Origin: Candidatus Bathyarchaeota archaeon
GTDB lineage: Archaea > Thermoproteota > Bathyarchaeia > Bathyarchaeales > Bathyarchaeaceae
NCBI GenBank assembly: GCA_004376295.1
Contig: SOJZ01000031.1
Span: 76,624 to 140,623, forward strand
Reading direction: 5' to 3'
Length of the DNA: 64,000 nt
Made by a program: the position numbers and the translations under genes
In this document: positions 1-6,901 of the stretch, piece by piece
Layout of the letters: each line of letters starts with the position of its first letter
How positions within the stretch are numbered: the first letter of the stretch is position 1
Notes under the pieces: model-generated
The model's database searches: none
Told to the model about the DNA's origin: nothing
Seen by the model: the letters and a program-made list of their open reading frames with translations, nothing else

Positions 1-726
1 TATAATGTTGTTGAATTGAATTAGCTTTTGTTTCATTTCTTTGCCACATCTATGGTTCAGGTGCCAGTCTTCCCCATCGCTTAGCCAAGGTCTGTCTTTT
101 CTCAAAGAACGCTTGCCAATTTCAAATTTCTCTGCGGTAGGTATAGGTATTATGACTTGGGGTTGAAAGAGTAGATCTTCTCCATTCTTGAAGAGAGAGA
201 CTTCGATTACTTTTATGTCAATTCTATGTTCCCGCAACCATAGAGCTACTGAGCCTAATTTCTCTTTCAGTTTGCTTCCGACAATGATTATTCTTTGCTC
301 TTGATTTAGGTCAGGCACCTCATCGATGCCTGCTGATGAACAAAAATCTTCAAACTTTTCATTGAAATTGAACTCAGCTTCACCTTTCTCCGTAAAATAG
401 TTCTTTGCTTGATTTTCTAAGCTATTGTATTCCCATCTTGAAATATAGGAGGCATATCTTAAAGATTGAATGTCTACAGGGTCTTTTATTCGACCTTTCT
501 TTAGTTCGATTATAACTGTGTTACCATTTGTATCCAGAGCAAGCAAGTCAATTTGGTCTTTTACTTCTGAAATTTGCACTTGTCTGCCAATTATCAGCAA
601 ATTCTCTCCCAAGATAGAAGGATCGTTTTCCACCCAATCCTCCAGATCAGCTTCTAGCATTCCCTCTTGCTTTAACCTTGTCTGGTCTATCTTCTCAAGT
701 TGTTTGCCTTTGATTTTGTATAACAC
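1..726 (-). CDS. NucS/DUF91-like nuclease-fold protein (partial, cut by window edge)
   Basis: Reading the minus strand from 726 gives an open frame that runs off the left edge of the window. It starts (after an in-frame TGA) with a GTG codon followed by LYKIKGKQLEKIDQ, then a helical segment with DLEDWVENDPSILGENL, then QIDLLALD and VIIELKKGRIKDP. The D...ELK pair is the PD-(D/E)xK-type signature of the NucS C-terminal / DUF91 family, which cleaves branched or mismatched DNA in NucS itself. The remaining visible part (about 130 residues) is a second region rich in charged residues ending in HRCGKEMKQKL. No in-frame ATG is available, so GTG at 726 is the most likely start. It is the first of several nuclease-like genes in this island. 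Family membership is fairly sure; the actual substrate is unknown. Confidence 0.72.
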   Translation of the reverse strand, partial: MLYKIKGKQLEKIDQTRLKQEGMLEADLEDWVENDPSILGENLLIIGRQVQISEVKDQIDLLALDTNGNTVIIELKKGRIKDPVDIQSLRYASYISRWEYNSLENQAKNYFTEKGEAEFNFNEKFEDFCSSAGIDEVPDLNQEQRIIIVGSKLKEKLGSVALWLREHRIDIKVIEVSLFKNGEDLLFQPQVIIPIPTAEKFEIGKRSLRKDRPWLSDGEDWHLNHRCGKEMKQKLIQFNNII

Positions 727-779
727 ATACTGACTTTTAGTGAGGTCGGCATAAATCTCTTTTGCAATTCATAAGTAAT

Positions 780-872
780 TTATATCTTGACTTTAGGCTC
801 TGGACTATTCTGTTCTATGAAAACCTTGTTTACTGGAACTCTATTCCAATGACCACAATTAGAACATTTCAT
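780..872 (-). pseudogene. Zinc-ribbon fragment, 30 codons
   Basis: A 30-residue minus-strand frame begins MKCSNCGHWNRVPVNKV and ends SPEPKVKI. It has one CxxC knuckle (C3, C6) and stops without a second pair. A different frame just upstream reads PYCGAKLKESQK then a stop, which looks like the tail of another zinc ribbon, so the locus may be frameshifted. It resembles the N-terminal half of small archaeal zinc-ribbon proteins; the matching C-terminal half (KCGKIIAEPKELIRI type) is found as separate fragments at about 4.1, 4.8 and 5.05 kb. It is probably a remnant rather than a working gene. Confidence 0.4.
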
Positions 873-932
873 TTTTGAGATTCCTTTAGCTTTGCTCCAC
901 AATAAGGACTACTATCTTATAGTAGTGATTCC

Positions 933-1028
933 ATGTTTCTAAATATGTGCCAGTTAAGAACAGGTCAGAAAACTTGTAGAAGATGCCCTGCTAGATTTTA
1001 CTGTCAAGTTAAGAAAAGAAAGAAATAA
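933..1028 (+). CDS. Small Cys-rich protein, putative (31 aa)
   Basis: A short plus-strand frame starting at ATG 933 reads MFLNMCQLRTGQKTCRRCPA and continues RFYCQVKKRKK before TAA. Cysteines at residues 6, 15, 18 and 24 with a basic tail suggest a small metal-binding peptide. A second in-frame ATG lies four codons on. No clear ribosome binding site is seen. It could equally be a chance frame in a gene-poor stretch or a decayed zinc-finger remnant like its neighbours. Confidence 0.3.
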   Translation: MFLNMCQLRTGQKTCRRCPARFYCQVKKRKK

Positions 1029-1124
1029 ACTTAATTGGAGGACAAGGGAGGAAGGGATCTCACCCTTGACTGAATCTTCCTCAACCATACATTAGTAGCC
1101 GATAACCTATACTATATGTTTTCA

Positions 1125-1211
1125 TTTCAAGTTGCATTAATAATTTAAGGAGAAATGTTCCATCTGGTGCATTGTTTCAACTTGTACTAAAGATTTGAGA
1201 AAGAAAGTTCT
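1125..1211 (+). repeat. Upstream element, two diverged units (copy 1)
   Basis: The segment 1169-1211 matches 2676-2718 at 37 of 43 positions. The shared core contains TCAACTTGTA, AAAGATTT and AGAAAG. A third, more diverged unit lies at 1125-1160. The element ends 37 bp before the start codon of the membrane nuclease gene, and its second copy ends 33 bp before the HEPN gene, which points to a promoter or operator used by both. Confidence 0.6.
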
Positions 1212-1248
1212 AGATTTTATGTTAGACTAGGAATAGCGATGTTATTGT

Positions 1249-1785
1249 ATGCATTCCTGCGAAGAATTAAATATCGATCTAAACGATAATGTTGTAATAA
1301 TGATTGCTTCTGTTATTGCTTTGGCATTTGTTCTTGGAGTGATAGTGTTTTTCCTATGGATTTGCATACATGCATCAAAGTATTCAAAACCAAAACGAGA
1401 ATATGGAATAAAATCAGTAACCGCAAGAGGAGAAGAAGTAAGAAGTCTTGCAGAAAGGAGAATTGCAGATTACTTCATGAGAAACAACATTGATTATGTT
1501 TACGAAAAAGACGCAATAGCTAAAGGTTTATTTTTCGATTCTAAAATTAGTACTCCTGATTTCTACTTACCTGATTATGATGTGTATGTTGAATATTGGG
1601 GACTAGTGGATGCTGATGATAACTGGACTAGAGAACGATATACTAGAAGCATGAAACGAAAAATGGCTATCTACTACCGAAATAACATCAAATTCATTTC
1701 CTTATATCCAAGAAATTTAGAGAACCTAGATTGGATATTCAGAAGAAAATTCAAAAAAGTTACAGGCTTTGAACTCCCTAACTAG
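1249..1785 (+). CDS. Membrane-anchored PD-(D/E)xK-like nuclease
   Basis: The 178-residue product has one hydrophobic helix at about residues 16-40, then a basic linker and a soluble domain. The domain shows ERRIADYF (E69 onward), a CxxE-free strand, then TPDFYLPDY (P103-D104) and VYVEYWG (E115), followed by a Y/K-rich helix with KRKMAIYY. This order (helix with E, PDF, EYWG, then Lys) is the pattern of PD-(D/E)xK nuclease domains related to those attached to some helicases. A transmembrane anchor on such a domain is unusual. ATG 1249 fits the hydrophobic N-terminus. The gene sits next to a convergent PD-(D/E)xK gene and carries the same upstream element as the HEPN gene. Catalytic activity is inferred from motifs only. 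Confidence 0.6.
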   Translation: MHSCEELNIDLNDNVVIMIASVIALAFVLGVIVFFLWICIHASKYSKPKREYGIKSVTARGEEVRSLAERRIADYFMRNNIDYVYEKDAIAKGLFFDSKISTPDFYLPDYDVYVEYWGLVDADDNWTRERYTRSMKRKMAIYYRNNIKFISLYPRNLENLDWIFRRKFKKVTGFELPN

Positions 1786-1788
1786 TGT

Positions 1789-1796
1789 GCATGCAT
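1789..1796. repeat. GCATGCAT palindrome copy
   Basis: A copy of the intergenic TGCATGCA-type palindrome placed exactly between two convergent genes. Confidence 0.7.
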
Positions 1797-2587
1797 CAAA
1801 TATTTACAACCTCGACTTGCTTAGCATAGCCTCCTCTCTTGAGTTTCTTTTTGAAATCATTGACTATACCAGAACTTGTATCAAAGAAGACTACAATGAT
1901 ATTATTGAGAAATTGTAGATACGTATCTATCTGACCATAGAGCCTATTGATCTCATTCTGATCTGGTCTATATTTAGCTTCAATACCAATCTTCCCAACT
2001 ACAGCATCAACCCTAGCACCTTTACCCAATGATTGTTCCATTTCAATACTAGGGAATGCATGAGAGAGATATCCTGTTAGTGCAGTGGTGTACAACTTTT
2101 CTTTCCGTTTTCCACTGATCTTAGTTGATCTTCTTTTAAAACTCTTGATTTCGCCTAATACCGAATTCAGTGTTATTCGTTCTTCAGTGATCTTTCTTCT
2201 GGTGATTTTTCTTTCGGTTACTCTTGGAAGAGTTTTGGTCTTGATCGTGTCTAGAATATCCTCATCATCAATTAGAGCTTTTTTAAGGTCTCTGAATAGT
2301 CCTTTATCTATAGTTCCAGAACACATAAAGAATCCTTTATCATTTTCATCAAATCTATTTTTTTCATAGATTTTACTATAGTCTTTCAGAAACTCACGAA
2401 TGTTCTGAGTATCACTATCTCCCTCAACATAGTAGATGTATATTGCCTCAACCCACTGATATCTACCCCTAACCCTTCCCCTCTCTTTTTCCATGTAAAT
2501 TCTTTTACCATGTTTCAGAGTTCTTCTTTGACTAATTTTGAATCCTTTTTTCTTGTATTTTGCTAGTTCATTATCAAGTGCACTCAT
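1796..2587 (-). CDS. PD-(D/E)xK restriction-endonuclease-like protein
   Basis: About 263 residues when started at the ATG at 2587 (MSALDNELAKYKKKG); longer starts up to 2614 exist but add a poor N-terminus. The first half is basic and rich in charged strands. The C-terminal domain has a helix, then ARVDAVVGKIGIEAKYRP: D194, E203 and K205 make a D...ExK active-site pattern, followed by a helix with YGQIDTYLQF and the strand IIVVFFD. That is the layout of Mrr/Holliday-resolvase-type nucleases. It is convergent with the membrane nuclease. The N-terminal part is not recognised. The role is likely DNA cleavage in defence or a selfish element; this is inferred. Confidence 0.6.
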   Translation of the reverse strand: MSALDNELAKYKKKGFKISQRRTLKHGKRIYMEKERGRVRGRYQWVEAIYIYYVEGDSDTQNIREFLKDYSKIYEKNRFDENDKGFFMCSGTIDKGLFRDLKKALIDDEDILDTIKTKTLPRVTERKITRRKITEERITLNSVLGEIKSFKRRSTKISGKRKEKLYTTALTGYLSHAFPSIEMEQSLGKGARVDAVVGKIGIEAKYRPDQNEINRLYGQIDTYLQFLNNIIVVFFDTSSGIVNDFKKKLKRGGYAKQVEVVNI

Positions 2588-2675
2588 AATCGTCACCATT
2601 AAACAGTCGTGCAATTTGGTTTAAATGTTTAACTATAAAGGAATACTTGAATATACAATTCTCTTTTTGTTGATT

Positions 2676-2718
2676 GCACTGTCTCAACTTGTATTAAAGA
2701 TTTAAGAAAGTAACTTCT
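2676..2718 (+). repeat. Upstream element (copy 2)
   Basis: Matches 1169-1211 at 37 of 43 positions, with the six differences scattered. It lies 33 bp before the HEPN gene start, at nearly the same distance as the first copy from its gene. Confidence 0.6.
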
Positions 2719-2751
2719 ATACAACATGAACGAAATTGTTGTGAGCGAACT

Positions 2752-3597
2752 ATGTTATTCCGATACATTGCACTTCTGGACAATTTTGATTCTGATGTAG
2801 ATGAATTGGATCTTGGTTATGAGAACAGAACTCTCAAAATTAGAAAGATTCCCCGAAAAGAAATCGAGGAATTCCTCTCACGTATAAAATCATTCGATCC
2901 ATTATGGTTTGAGACTGCTCTCTTACTTGGTGAGAAGATGTATTGGATGGACTACCATTATGAAGTGGATGATTCAAGAGAGGCTATGGTAGCAGTATCC
3001 AACGCTGTAATTGAAGAGAAGGAAAAAATAGTTTTGGCTTTAAGACTATTTAAGGGAGGGAGTCTCCGCACAGTTTCCGATGCTAAAAAAGGGAAATATG
3101 TCGGACTAGTTATTACACCTTTCAAAGGGCTCGGAGGCATCAAAAGAACTTACTTTTTGAGCGGATCTAAGGCTGCAATGTTGAGAGATTTTCTTGAAGA
3201 ATTTTCCCACATCGCATGGAAGGCAAAGAAATCCAAGACTTCTTTGGGGATAGCATTAGGTAGGTTTACAGACGGGTATGAGCGTTTGAAACCAGAAGAC
3301 AAGATGATAGATTATGTGATTGGATTAGAGGCTCTCTATTTGCATGGAGAAGGAATGGGTGAATTTGGCTACAAAATGGCACATAGAGCTTCTGTTCTGC
3401 TTGCAGATGATAAGAAAGAACGAATACCGCTCTTTCAGAAAATAAAGGAAGCCTACAAGCTAAGAAGCAAAATCGTGCATGGTGGAAAATATGCACTATC
3501 AACAGAGGATGTCTGGCTTATTGAAGACGTGCTCAGAGACTCCATCAAAAAGTTCCTGAAAACTCCCAAACTCGATTGGGTAAACTTAATCTTCTAA
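2752..3597 (+). CDS. HEPN-domain protein (Apea-like)
   Basis: The 281-residue product ends in an all-helical domain with the motif KLRSKIVHGG: R238 and H243 form the Rx4H signature of HEPN ribonucleases. Upstream of it, residues 183-215 (EDKMIDYVIGLEALYL) match the first helices of Apea-like HEPN proteins, in which a conserved acidic/aromatic helix precedes the Rx4H helix. The N-terminal ~150 residues are mixed alpha/beta and not recognised. HEPN domains of this sort act as RNases in abortive infection and toxin-antitoxin systems, but some are inactive regulators. No adjacent nucleotidyltransferase antitoxin is visible. The ATG start places it just after the shared upstream element. Confidence 0.68.
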   Translation: MLFRYIALLDNFDSDVDELDLGYENRTLKIRKIPRKEIEEFLSRIKSFDPLWFETALLLGEKMYWMDYHYEVDDSREAMVAVSNAVIEEKEKIVLALRLFKGGSLRTVSDAKKGKYVGLVITPFKGLGGIKRTYFLSGSKAAMLRDFLEEFSHIAWKAKKSKTSLGIALGRFTDGYERLKPEDKMIDYVIGLEALYLHGEGMGEFGYKMAHRASVLLADDKKERIPLFQKIKEAYKLRSKIVHGGKYALSTEDVWLIEDVLRDSIKKFLKTPKLDWVNLIF

Positions 3598-3670
3598 TCT
3601 GTATCCGCAAATTCCATTTTTTGTGATAAGAGTAAGAGGTCATCGTAGTTACCCTTACCATGTTCTCTTT

Positions 3671-3680
3671 ATGCATGCAT
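3671..3680. repeat. ATGCATGCAT palindrome copy
   Basis: Intergenic copy of the palindrome, between the convergent HEPN and HNH genes. Confidence 0.7.
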
Positions 3681-3720
3681 GTAAGCCCCTACCCATTTCA
3701 TTCTATTCTTCCCTGATATT

Positions 3721-4044
3721 TTAATGACAATCTTTGCAAAGTATCCTGTTACGAGTTAAACGTTTGAAGTCTGTATACCTAGCCCCTTTAGCTCCTAGTT
3801 TAGGATCATGGTGAAGTATAGCTTCTTTGTAAGAGATTTCCTTTCTGCAACTCGCACATCGTTCACCTTGTTCCATGAACAAGAACTTCTTATAACGATG
3901 ATACGGTGTCATCTGATAAAGCAAATTTAGCCTATCTTCTCCCATTTTTAGTGCAAGGATCATATCATTTTTCTCAAATACTATTTCGTCAGTTTTCTCA
4001 TCATAAGAAATTCTTAAGCCATTAACCGTTGTTCGACTTTTCAT
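3721..4044 (-). CDS. HNH-like endonuclease, small
   Basis: 107 residues. The N-terminal 55 residues form a short strand-rich region; the C-terminal part has CASC (C63, C66), LHHDPKL (H78-H79-D80) and ILCKDCH (C103, C106). Two CxxC knuckles bracketing a histidine pair is the treble-clef HNH layout, and a terminal CH is common in these domains. The protein ends right after the second knuckle, so it lacks the last helix of longer HNH enzymes and may be minimal or slightly truncated. A good start at ATG 4044 follows AGGAGAAG. A zinc-ribbon remnant lies directly upstream. Confidence 0.55.
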   Translation of the reverse strand: MKSRTTVNGLRISYDEKTDEIVFEKNDMILALKMGEDRLNLLYQMTPYHRYKKFLFMEQGERCASCRKEISYKEAILHHDPKLGAKGARYTDFKRLTRNRILCKDCH

Positions 4045-4068
4045 CTCTCTTTCTTCTCCTAAACAACT

Positions 4069-4176
4069 AAATCGTTTTACGAATTCTAATTAGTTCTTTT
4101 GGTTCTGCTATTATCTTACCACATTTCTTACATTTATTAAATGAGCATTTTGCACATAAGGGCGACCTAAAAGTTC
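4069..4176 (-). pseudogene. Zinc-ribbon C-terminal remnant 1
   Basis: On the minus strand an open stretch without a start codon reads CAKCSFNKCKKCGKIIAEP and ends KELIRIRKTI before a TAG. It holds two CxxC knuckles and lies just upstream of the HNH gene. It has no start because a TAG precedes it in frame. The same ending recurs at 4754-4797 and 5018-5065, each time just upstream of the next minus-strand gene. Confidence 0.45.
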
Positions 4177-4180
4177 TTTT

Positions 4181-4747
4181 CTATGTAGGAACTGATAGAA
4201 TTGCAATGCTAACTATGATTAGAACCCAAAGCAACCAAACCCAGATTTTTCGTCTGAGGTGCTTCCACCAATTCTCATCTTTTACTTTTCCCAGACGGTA
4301 AGTATGAATGTTTATGTTGTAATCTGTTTCTTTTTCCATTTTCCTTAATCGTGAATAATCCAAGGCATTCACTTTCTTTGTGGTCAAATTGAATCCAATC
4401 AGCCAAAGGGAATAAATCGCCAATGAAGCAAAGACTATAGGTAGCTTACTGATAAAATCTGGAAACTGTGCACAAGAACCGAGAAGCAGAAGCGAAGCAG
4501 TAATTAAGACTGTTCCAGCAACAATTGATATACTGTCTCTAGAACGAATACCTTCGCCTATGTACTCATATTGAAACTTAAATAAAGCCTCATTATCTTT
4601 ATACTTTGGAATCTGTTGCTCCTTTTTCTTGCATGCTTCAGAGTCTTCAATTCGGTCTTCATAAATATAATAACTAGAGACTAGAATGCCAAAAATGACT
4701 ATAACATATGGCACGGAACAGATTAGACTCATGTTATGCCACACCAC
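4181..4747 (-). CDS. Multi-pass membrane protein, unknown
   Basis: 188 residues with about four hydrophobic helices: near residues 8-27, 75-92, 102-120 and 167-186. Between helix 3 and 4 there is a conserved-looking cytoplasmic stretch with a TTKKVNALDYSRLRKMEKET pattern. The first loop (28-70) is charged and has a Cys and many Lys/Glu. I do not recognise the family. The architecture recalls small membrane effectors found beside nuclease or nucleotide-sensing genes, but that is only suggestive. Start at ATG 4747 or the ATG five codons later. Confidence 0.5.
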   Translation of the reverse strand: MVWHNMSLICSVPYVIVIFGILVSSYYIYEDRIEDSEACKKKEQQIPKYKDNEALFKFQYEYIGEGIRSRDSISIVAGTVLITASLLLLGSCAQFPDFISKLPIVFASLAIYSLWLIGFNLTTKKVNALDYSRLRKMEKETDYNINIHTYRLGKVKDENWWKHLRRKIWVWLLWVLIIVSIAILSVPT

Positions 4748-4753
4748 TTTATT

Positions 4754-4797
4754 CTAATTAGTCCTTTTGGTTCGACTTTAAGTTTTCCGACTTTTGT
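4754..4797 (-). pseudogene. Zinc-ribbon C-terminal remnant 2
   Basis: The minus strand reads TKVGKLKVEPKGLIRIKW, alignable with the first remnant (KCGKIIAEPKELIRIRK) but with the Cys lost. It lies between the stop of the 67-residue membrane gene and the start of the 188-residue membrane gene. Confidence 0.35.
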
Positions 4798-4798
4798 C

Positions 4799-5002
4799 TT
4801 AGCTTCGCAACCACCTTCTTCTCCATCTCTCAAAATACAATGCTCCAACTCCGAGAACAAAACCTAAGATAATAGCACCATAAATAGAGAGTTTCCAACT
4901 TAATTCAAATTCACCCATGACAAAAATCAAATACTGACTGACAACGACTAGAACAAACCCAACTATGAAGAGAATTAGAAGAAACCAATACCAGAGCCTC
5001 AT
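4799..5002 (-). CDS. Small two-helix membrane protein
   Basis: 67 residues with two hydrophobic helices (about 4-27 and 37-56) and a very basic tail, ERWRRRWLRS. No family recognised. It sits head-to-tail with the other minus-strand genes of the island. A zinc-ribbon remnant lies immediately upstream, ending next to its ATG. Confidence 0.45.
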   Translation of the reverse strand: MRLWYWFLLILFIVGFVLVVVSQYLIFVMGEFELSWKLSIYGAIILGFVLGVGALYFERWRRRWLRS

Positions 5003-5017
5003 TTTCTCTTCACAATT

Positions 5018-5072
5018 TTAATTAGCTATTCTTTTCAGCTATAACTTTTCCGCATTTTTTCAGACTTAGAAG
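5018..5072 (-). pseudogene. Zinc-ribbon C-terminal remnant 3
   Basis: The minus strand reads LSLKKCGKVIAEKNS then a stop, and in the next frame LIKIVKRK. Joined by a frameshift it matches the other two remnants. It directly follows the stop of the PD-(D/E)xK gene at 5074. Confidence 0.38.
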
Positions 5073-5073
5073 C

Positions 5074-5832
5074 CTACAGGGGATAGAACTTTTTATTGCT
5101 TTTACGGATTTTTCTGTTCTCAACTAATTTCTCAAGCGACTCGTAAAATAGTTTCATAGATACTAACTCATTCCGATTAAGAATTTCAAACAATCTGTTC
5201 TTAGTCTTTCCTTTATTGCTCTTCACAAGCCGTAACAATTCTGGAAAGAAGAAAAGTTCCCAATTCTGTTTCTTTTCTGGAAAATAATGTGCATGGTCTT
5301 TATCTTTACCCATTTTTTCTGCAATAGTTGATTTGAAACGATAAAGCGTGTCTATGTGAACTTTCGTGAATATGTTTTCAAATTTTTCAAATTCATCCCT
5401 AAGATTGTAACTTCTGGATTCTTTAACTTCTAATTCGTCAACATATTGAGCATAGAACCAATGACCATGAGGAACTATAACGGTCAAGATTGAGCCTTCC
5501 CAATATTTTTTATACCTATCTATTTTACCTATAACAACATCCGTCTCGATATCCCAGTTTCGAGACTTTACTTCTACTAGCTTGACATCTTTCTCAGTTT
5601 CGTCATAGACTAGTAAATCTGGAGAAGACCTGATTTTTCTTGAAACAGGAGTGTCTTTAGTATCTCCTTTATGAAGTTGAATTTTGATGTATGAAAAAGC
5701 ACTTTCGAAGCCGTAAGGGAAAACCATGTAACCTGAAATATCTAAGACGGTTCTCACTATCTCTTTGAAGTAGTATCCATCCAACAGGTTGTCATAGAAG
5801 TCTGGAATACGTGTCTCGCCTAAACTGGACAT
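5074..5832 (-). CDS. PD-(D/E)xK nuclease-like protein
   Basis: 252 residues. The N-terminal half has a helix (YYFKEIVRTVLD), a strand, then SSPDLLVYDE (P71-D72) and VKLVEVKSRN (E87-K89), a clear PD...ExK active-site pattern, followed by a helix with IDRYKKYW and the strand SILTVIVPHG. This is typical of archaeal Holliday-resolvase/restriction-like folds. The C-terminal third (from about 165) is helical and basic and may bind nucleic acid or act in dimerisation. ATG 5832 is the only sensible start. It is the third PD-(D/E)xK protein in 6 kb. Confidence 0.62.
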   Translation of the reverse strand: MSSLGETRIPDFYDNLLDGYYFKEIVRTVLDISGYMVFPYGFESAFSYIKIQLHKGDTKDTPVSRKIRSSPDLLVYDETEKDVKLVEVKSRNWDIETDVVIGKIDRYKKYWEGSILTVIVPHGHWFYAQYVDELEVKESRSYNLRDEFEKFENIFTKVHIDTLYRFKSTIAEKMGKDKDHAHYFPEKKQNWELFFFPELLRLVKSNKGKTKNRLFEILNRNELVSMKLFYESLEKLVENRKIRKSNKKFYPL

Positions 5833-5975
5833 TTTAAATCAATAATGATAAGGGTAAGTCACTCAAAAACTTGTTGAGACTCTCAGAAAGAGCTTAATCT
5901 TCTATGCGTGTGTTAAGAGAGATTTTTTAAGTTCATACATTAATAGGAGATAGAAGAATCAAGAGGGTTGTATAT

Positions 5976-6344
5976 ATGAAACAATGGCACCAGAATCTTA
6001 TTGGTTCAATTGTTGTGGACATTATTGGAACATGTTTAATATTATGGGGATTTACCATAGAAATACCTGACGCCTACAGAACCTTTTTCGGTATTCCAAC
6101 CTCAGTCAATCCAGAGTATCGTGTTGCCTTCTTACAAATGTTGGCGTTGTTTCTTGTGGGGATTCTGATTTCAGGTGTAGGTCTCGGAATGCTACTCGAA
6201 ACTCATACGATTTACCAGTTAGAAAAGAAGTTAGCTTCTGGGAAAGCTGAACATGCACGCAAGAAATGCTCTAAATGTGGAATGGAGTATTCGGGCAAGG
6301 ACTATGAACATTGCCCTAAATGTGGCACTAAACTGGAATATTAG
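5976..6344 (+). CDS. Membrane protein with C-terminal zinc ribbon
   Basis: 122 residues with two hydrophobic helices (about 9-27 and 51-73) and a C-terminal zinc ribbon with C98, C101, C113 and C116 (CSKCG ... CPKCGTKLEY). The spacing is a normal archaeal zinc ribbon. Such proteins are common in archaea and of unknown function; the ribbon should lie in the cytoplasm. A TATA-like stretch (TTTTTTAAGTTCATACATT) lies about 40-60 bp upstream. The gene ends next to a palindrome copy. Confidence 0.6.
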   Translation: MKQWHQNLIGSIVVDIIGTCLILWGFTIEIPDAYRTFFGIPTSVNPEYRVAFLQMLALFLVGILISGVGLGMLLETHTIYQLEKKLASGKAEHARKKCSKCGMEYSGKDYEHCPKCGTKLEY

Positions 6345-6345
6345 C

Positions 6346-6356
6346 CATGCATGCAT
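6346..6356. repeat. CATGCATGCAT palindrome copy
   Basis: Copy of the palindrome immediately after the stop codon of the membrane zinc-ribbon gene. Confidence 0.7.
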
Positions 6357-6405
6357 TTGAGTAGGCTAAAAGCGGAATATGAGAAAAAAGAGGAAGGTTA
6401 GGGAG

Positions 6406-6663
6406 TTATTTCTTCTTAAGCAAATATACTCCTTTTTCACTTCGATATTTTACTTGTAAGTTCTTAAGTTCTCTAACTTTGATTCTTTGTCTTAGACCAA
6501 TAGCTAACATTGAATCTTTTGTACCTTCATATGTAATCCTTGCACTATCAGTGTCTGCTTCCAAGAAATCATCTATTACTGCATCATACTTTGAGCCTTT
6601 CCTTCCTAGTTTCTTCATCTTTGGTACTTTTTCAGGGATAATTGCGTATTTCTTTTCATGCAT
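6406..6663 (-). CDS. Small basic protein, unknown
   Basis: 85 residues, basic, with EKVPKMKKLGRKGSKYD and a C-terminal basic strand region IKVRELKNLQVKYRSE. No motif is recognised; composition would fit a small nucleic-acid-binding protein or an antitoxin-like regulator. Its only start, ATG 6663, lies inside a CATGCATGCATGC palindrome copy, so the true start or promoter is disturbed by that repeat. Confidence 0.45.
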   Translation of the reverse strand: MHEKKYAIIPEKVPKMKKLGRKGSKYDAVIDDFLEADTDSARITYEGTKDSMLAIGLRQRIKVRELKNLQVKYRSEKGVYLLKKK

Positions 6664-6669
6664 GCATGC
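6657..6669. repeat. CATGCATGCATGC palindrome copy
   Basis: Extended copy overlapping the start codon of the small basic protein. Confidence 0.7.
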
Positions 6670-6901
6670 CAGGTGGCGAGAAAGCTAATTCACTGTGGTT
6701 TCATCTCTAAAGAGAATGTTGATCAGGAGAGACGCGGGGCGTTTTCCTCAGTCGTCAAGAGGCTTCTCAGGTGTGGGCAGGCGTTAATAGAGGCCTTTTT
6801 TGGGGTCTAGAGCAGGGTATGCTGAAGAGAAAGGAGAGTTTTTCCAGCATATCAGGGGAGAAAACGGAGTTGCTCTAAACCTATCCAACGGCCTCCTAAT
6901 G

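Larger units (their letters stand above)
873..1248. other. Gene-poor interval with upstream repeat units
   Basis: Apart from the small Cys-rich frame at 933-1028, this stretch holds no convincing gene. Its right half holds two diverged 36-bp units (1125-1160 and 1175-1210, 26 of 36 positions alike, exactly 50 bp apart), the second of which is also found upstream of the HEPN gene. Confidence 0.5.

Noticed and set aside
1125-1210. Two ~36-bp units 50 bp apart, considered as a degenerate CRISPR array
   Set aside because: Only two diverged units, no third at the right spacing, no cas genes, and a matching copy upstream of another gene at a fixed distance favours a regulatory element.
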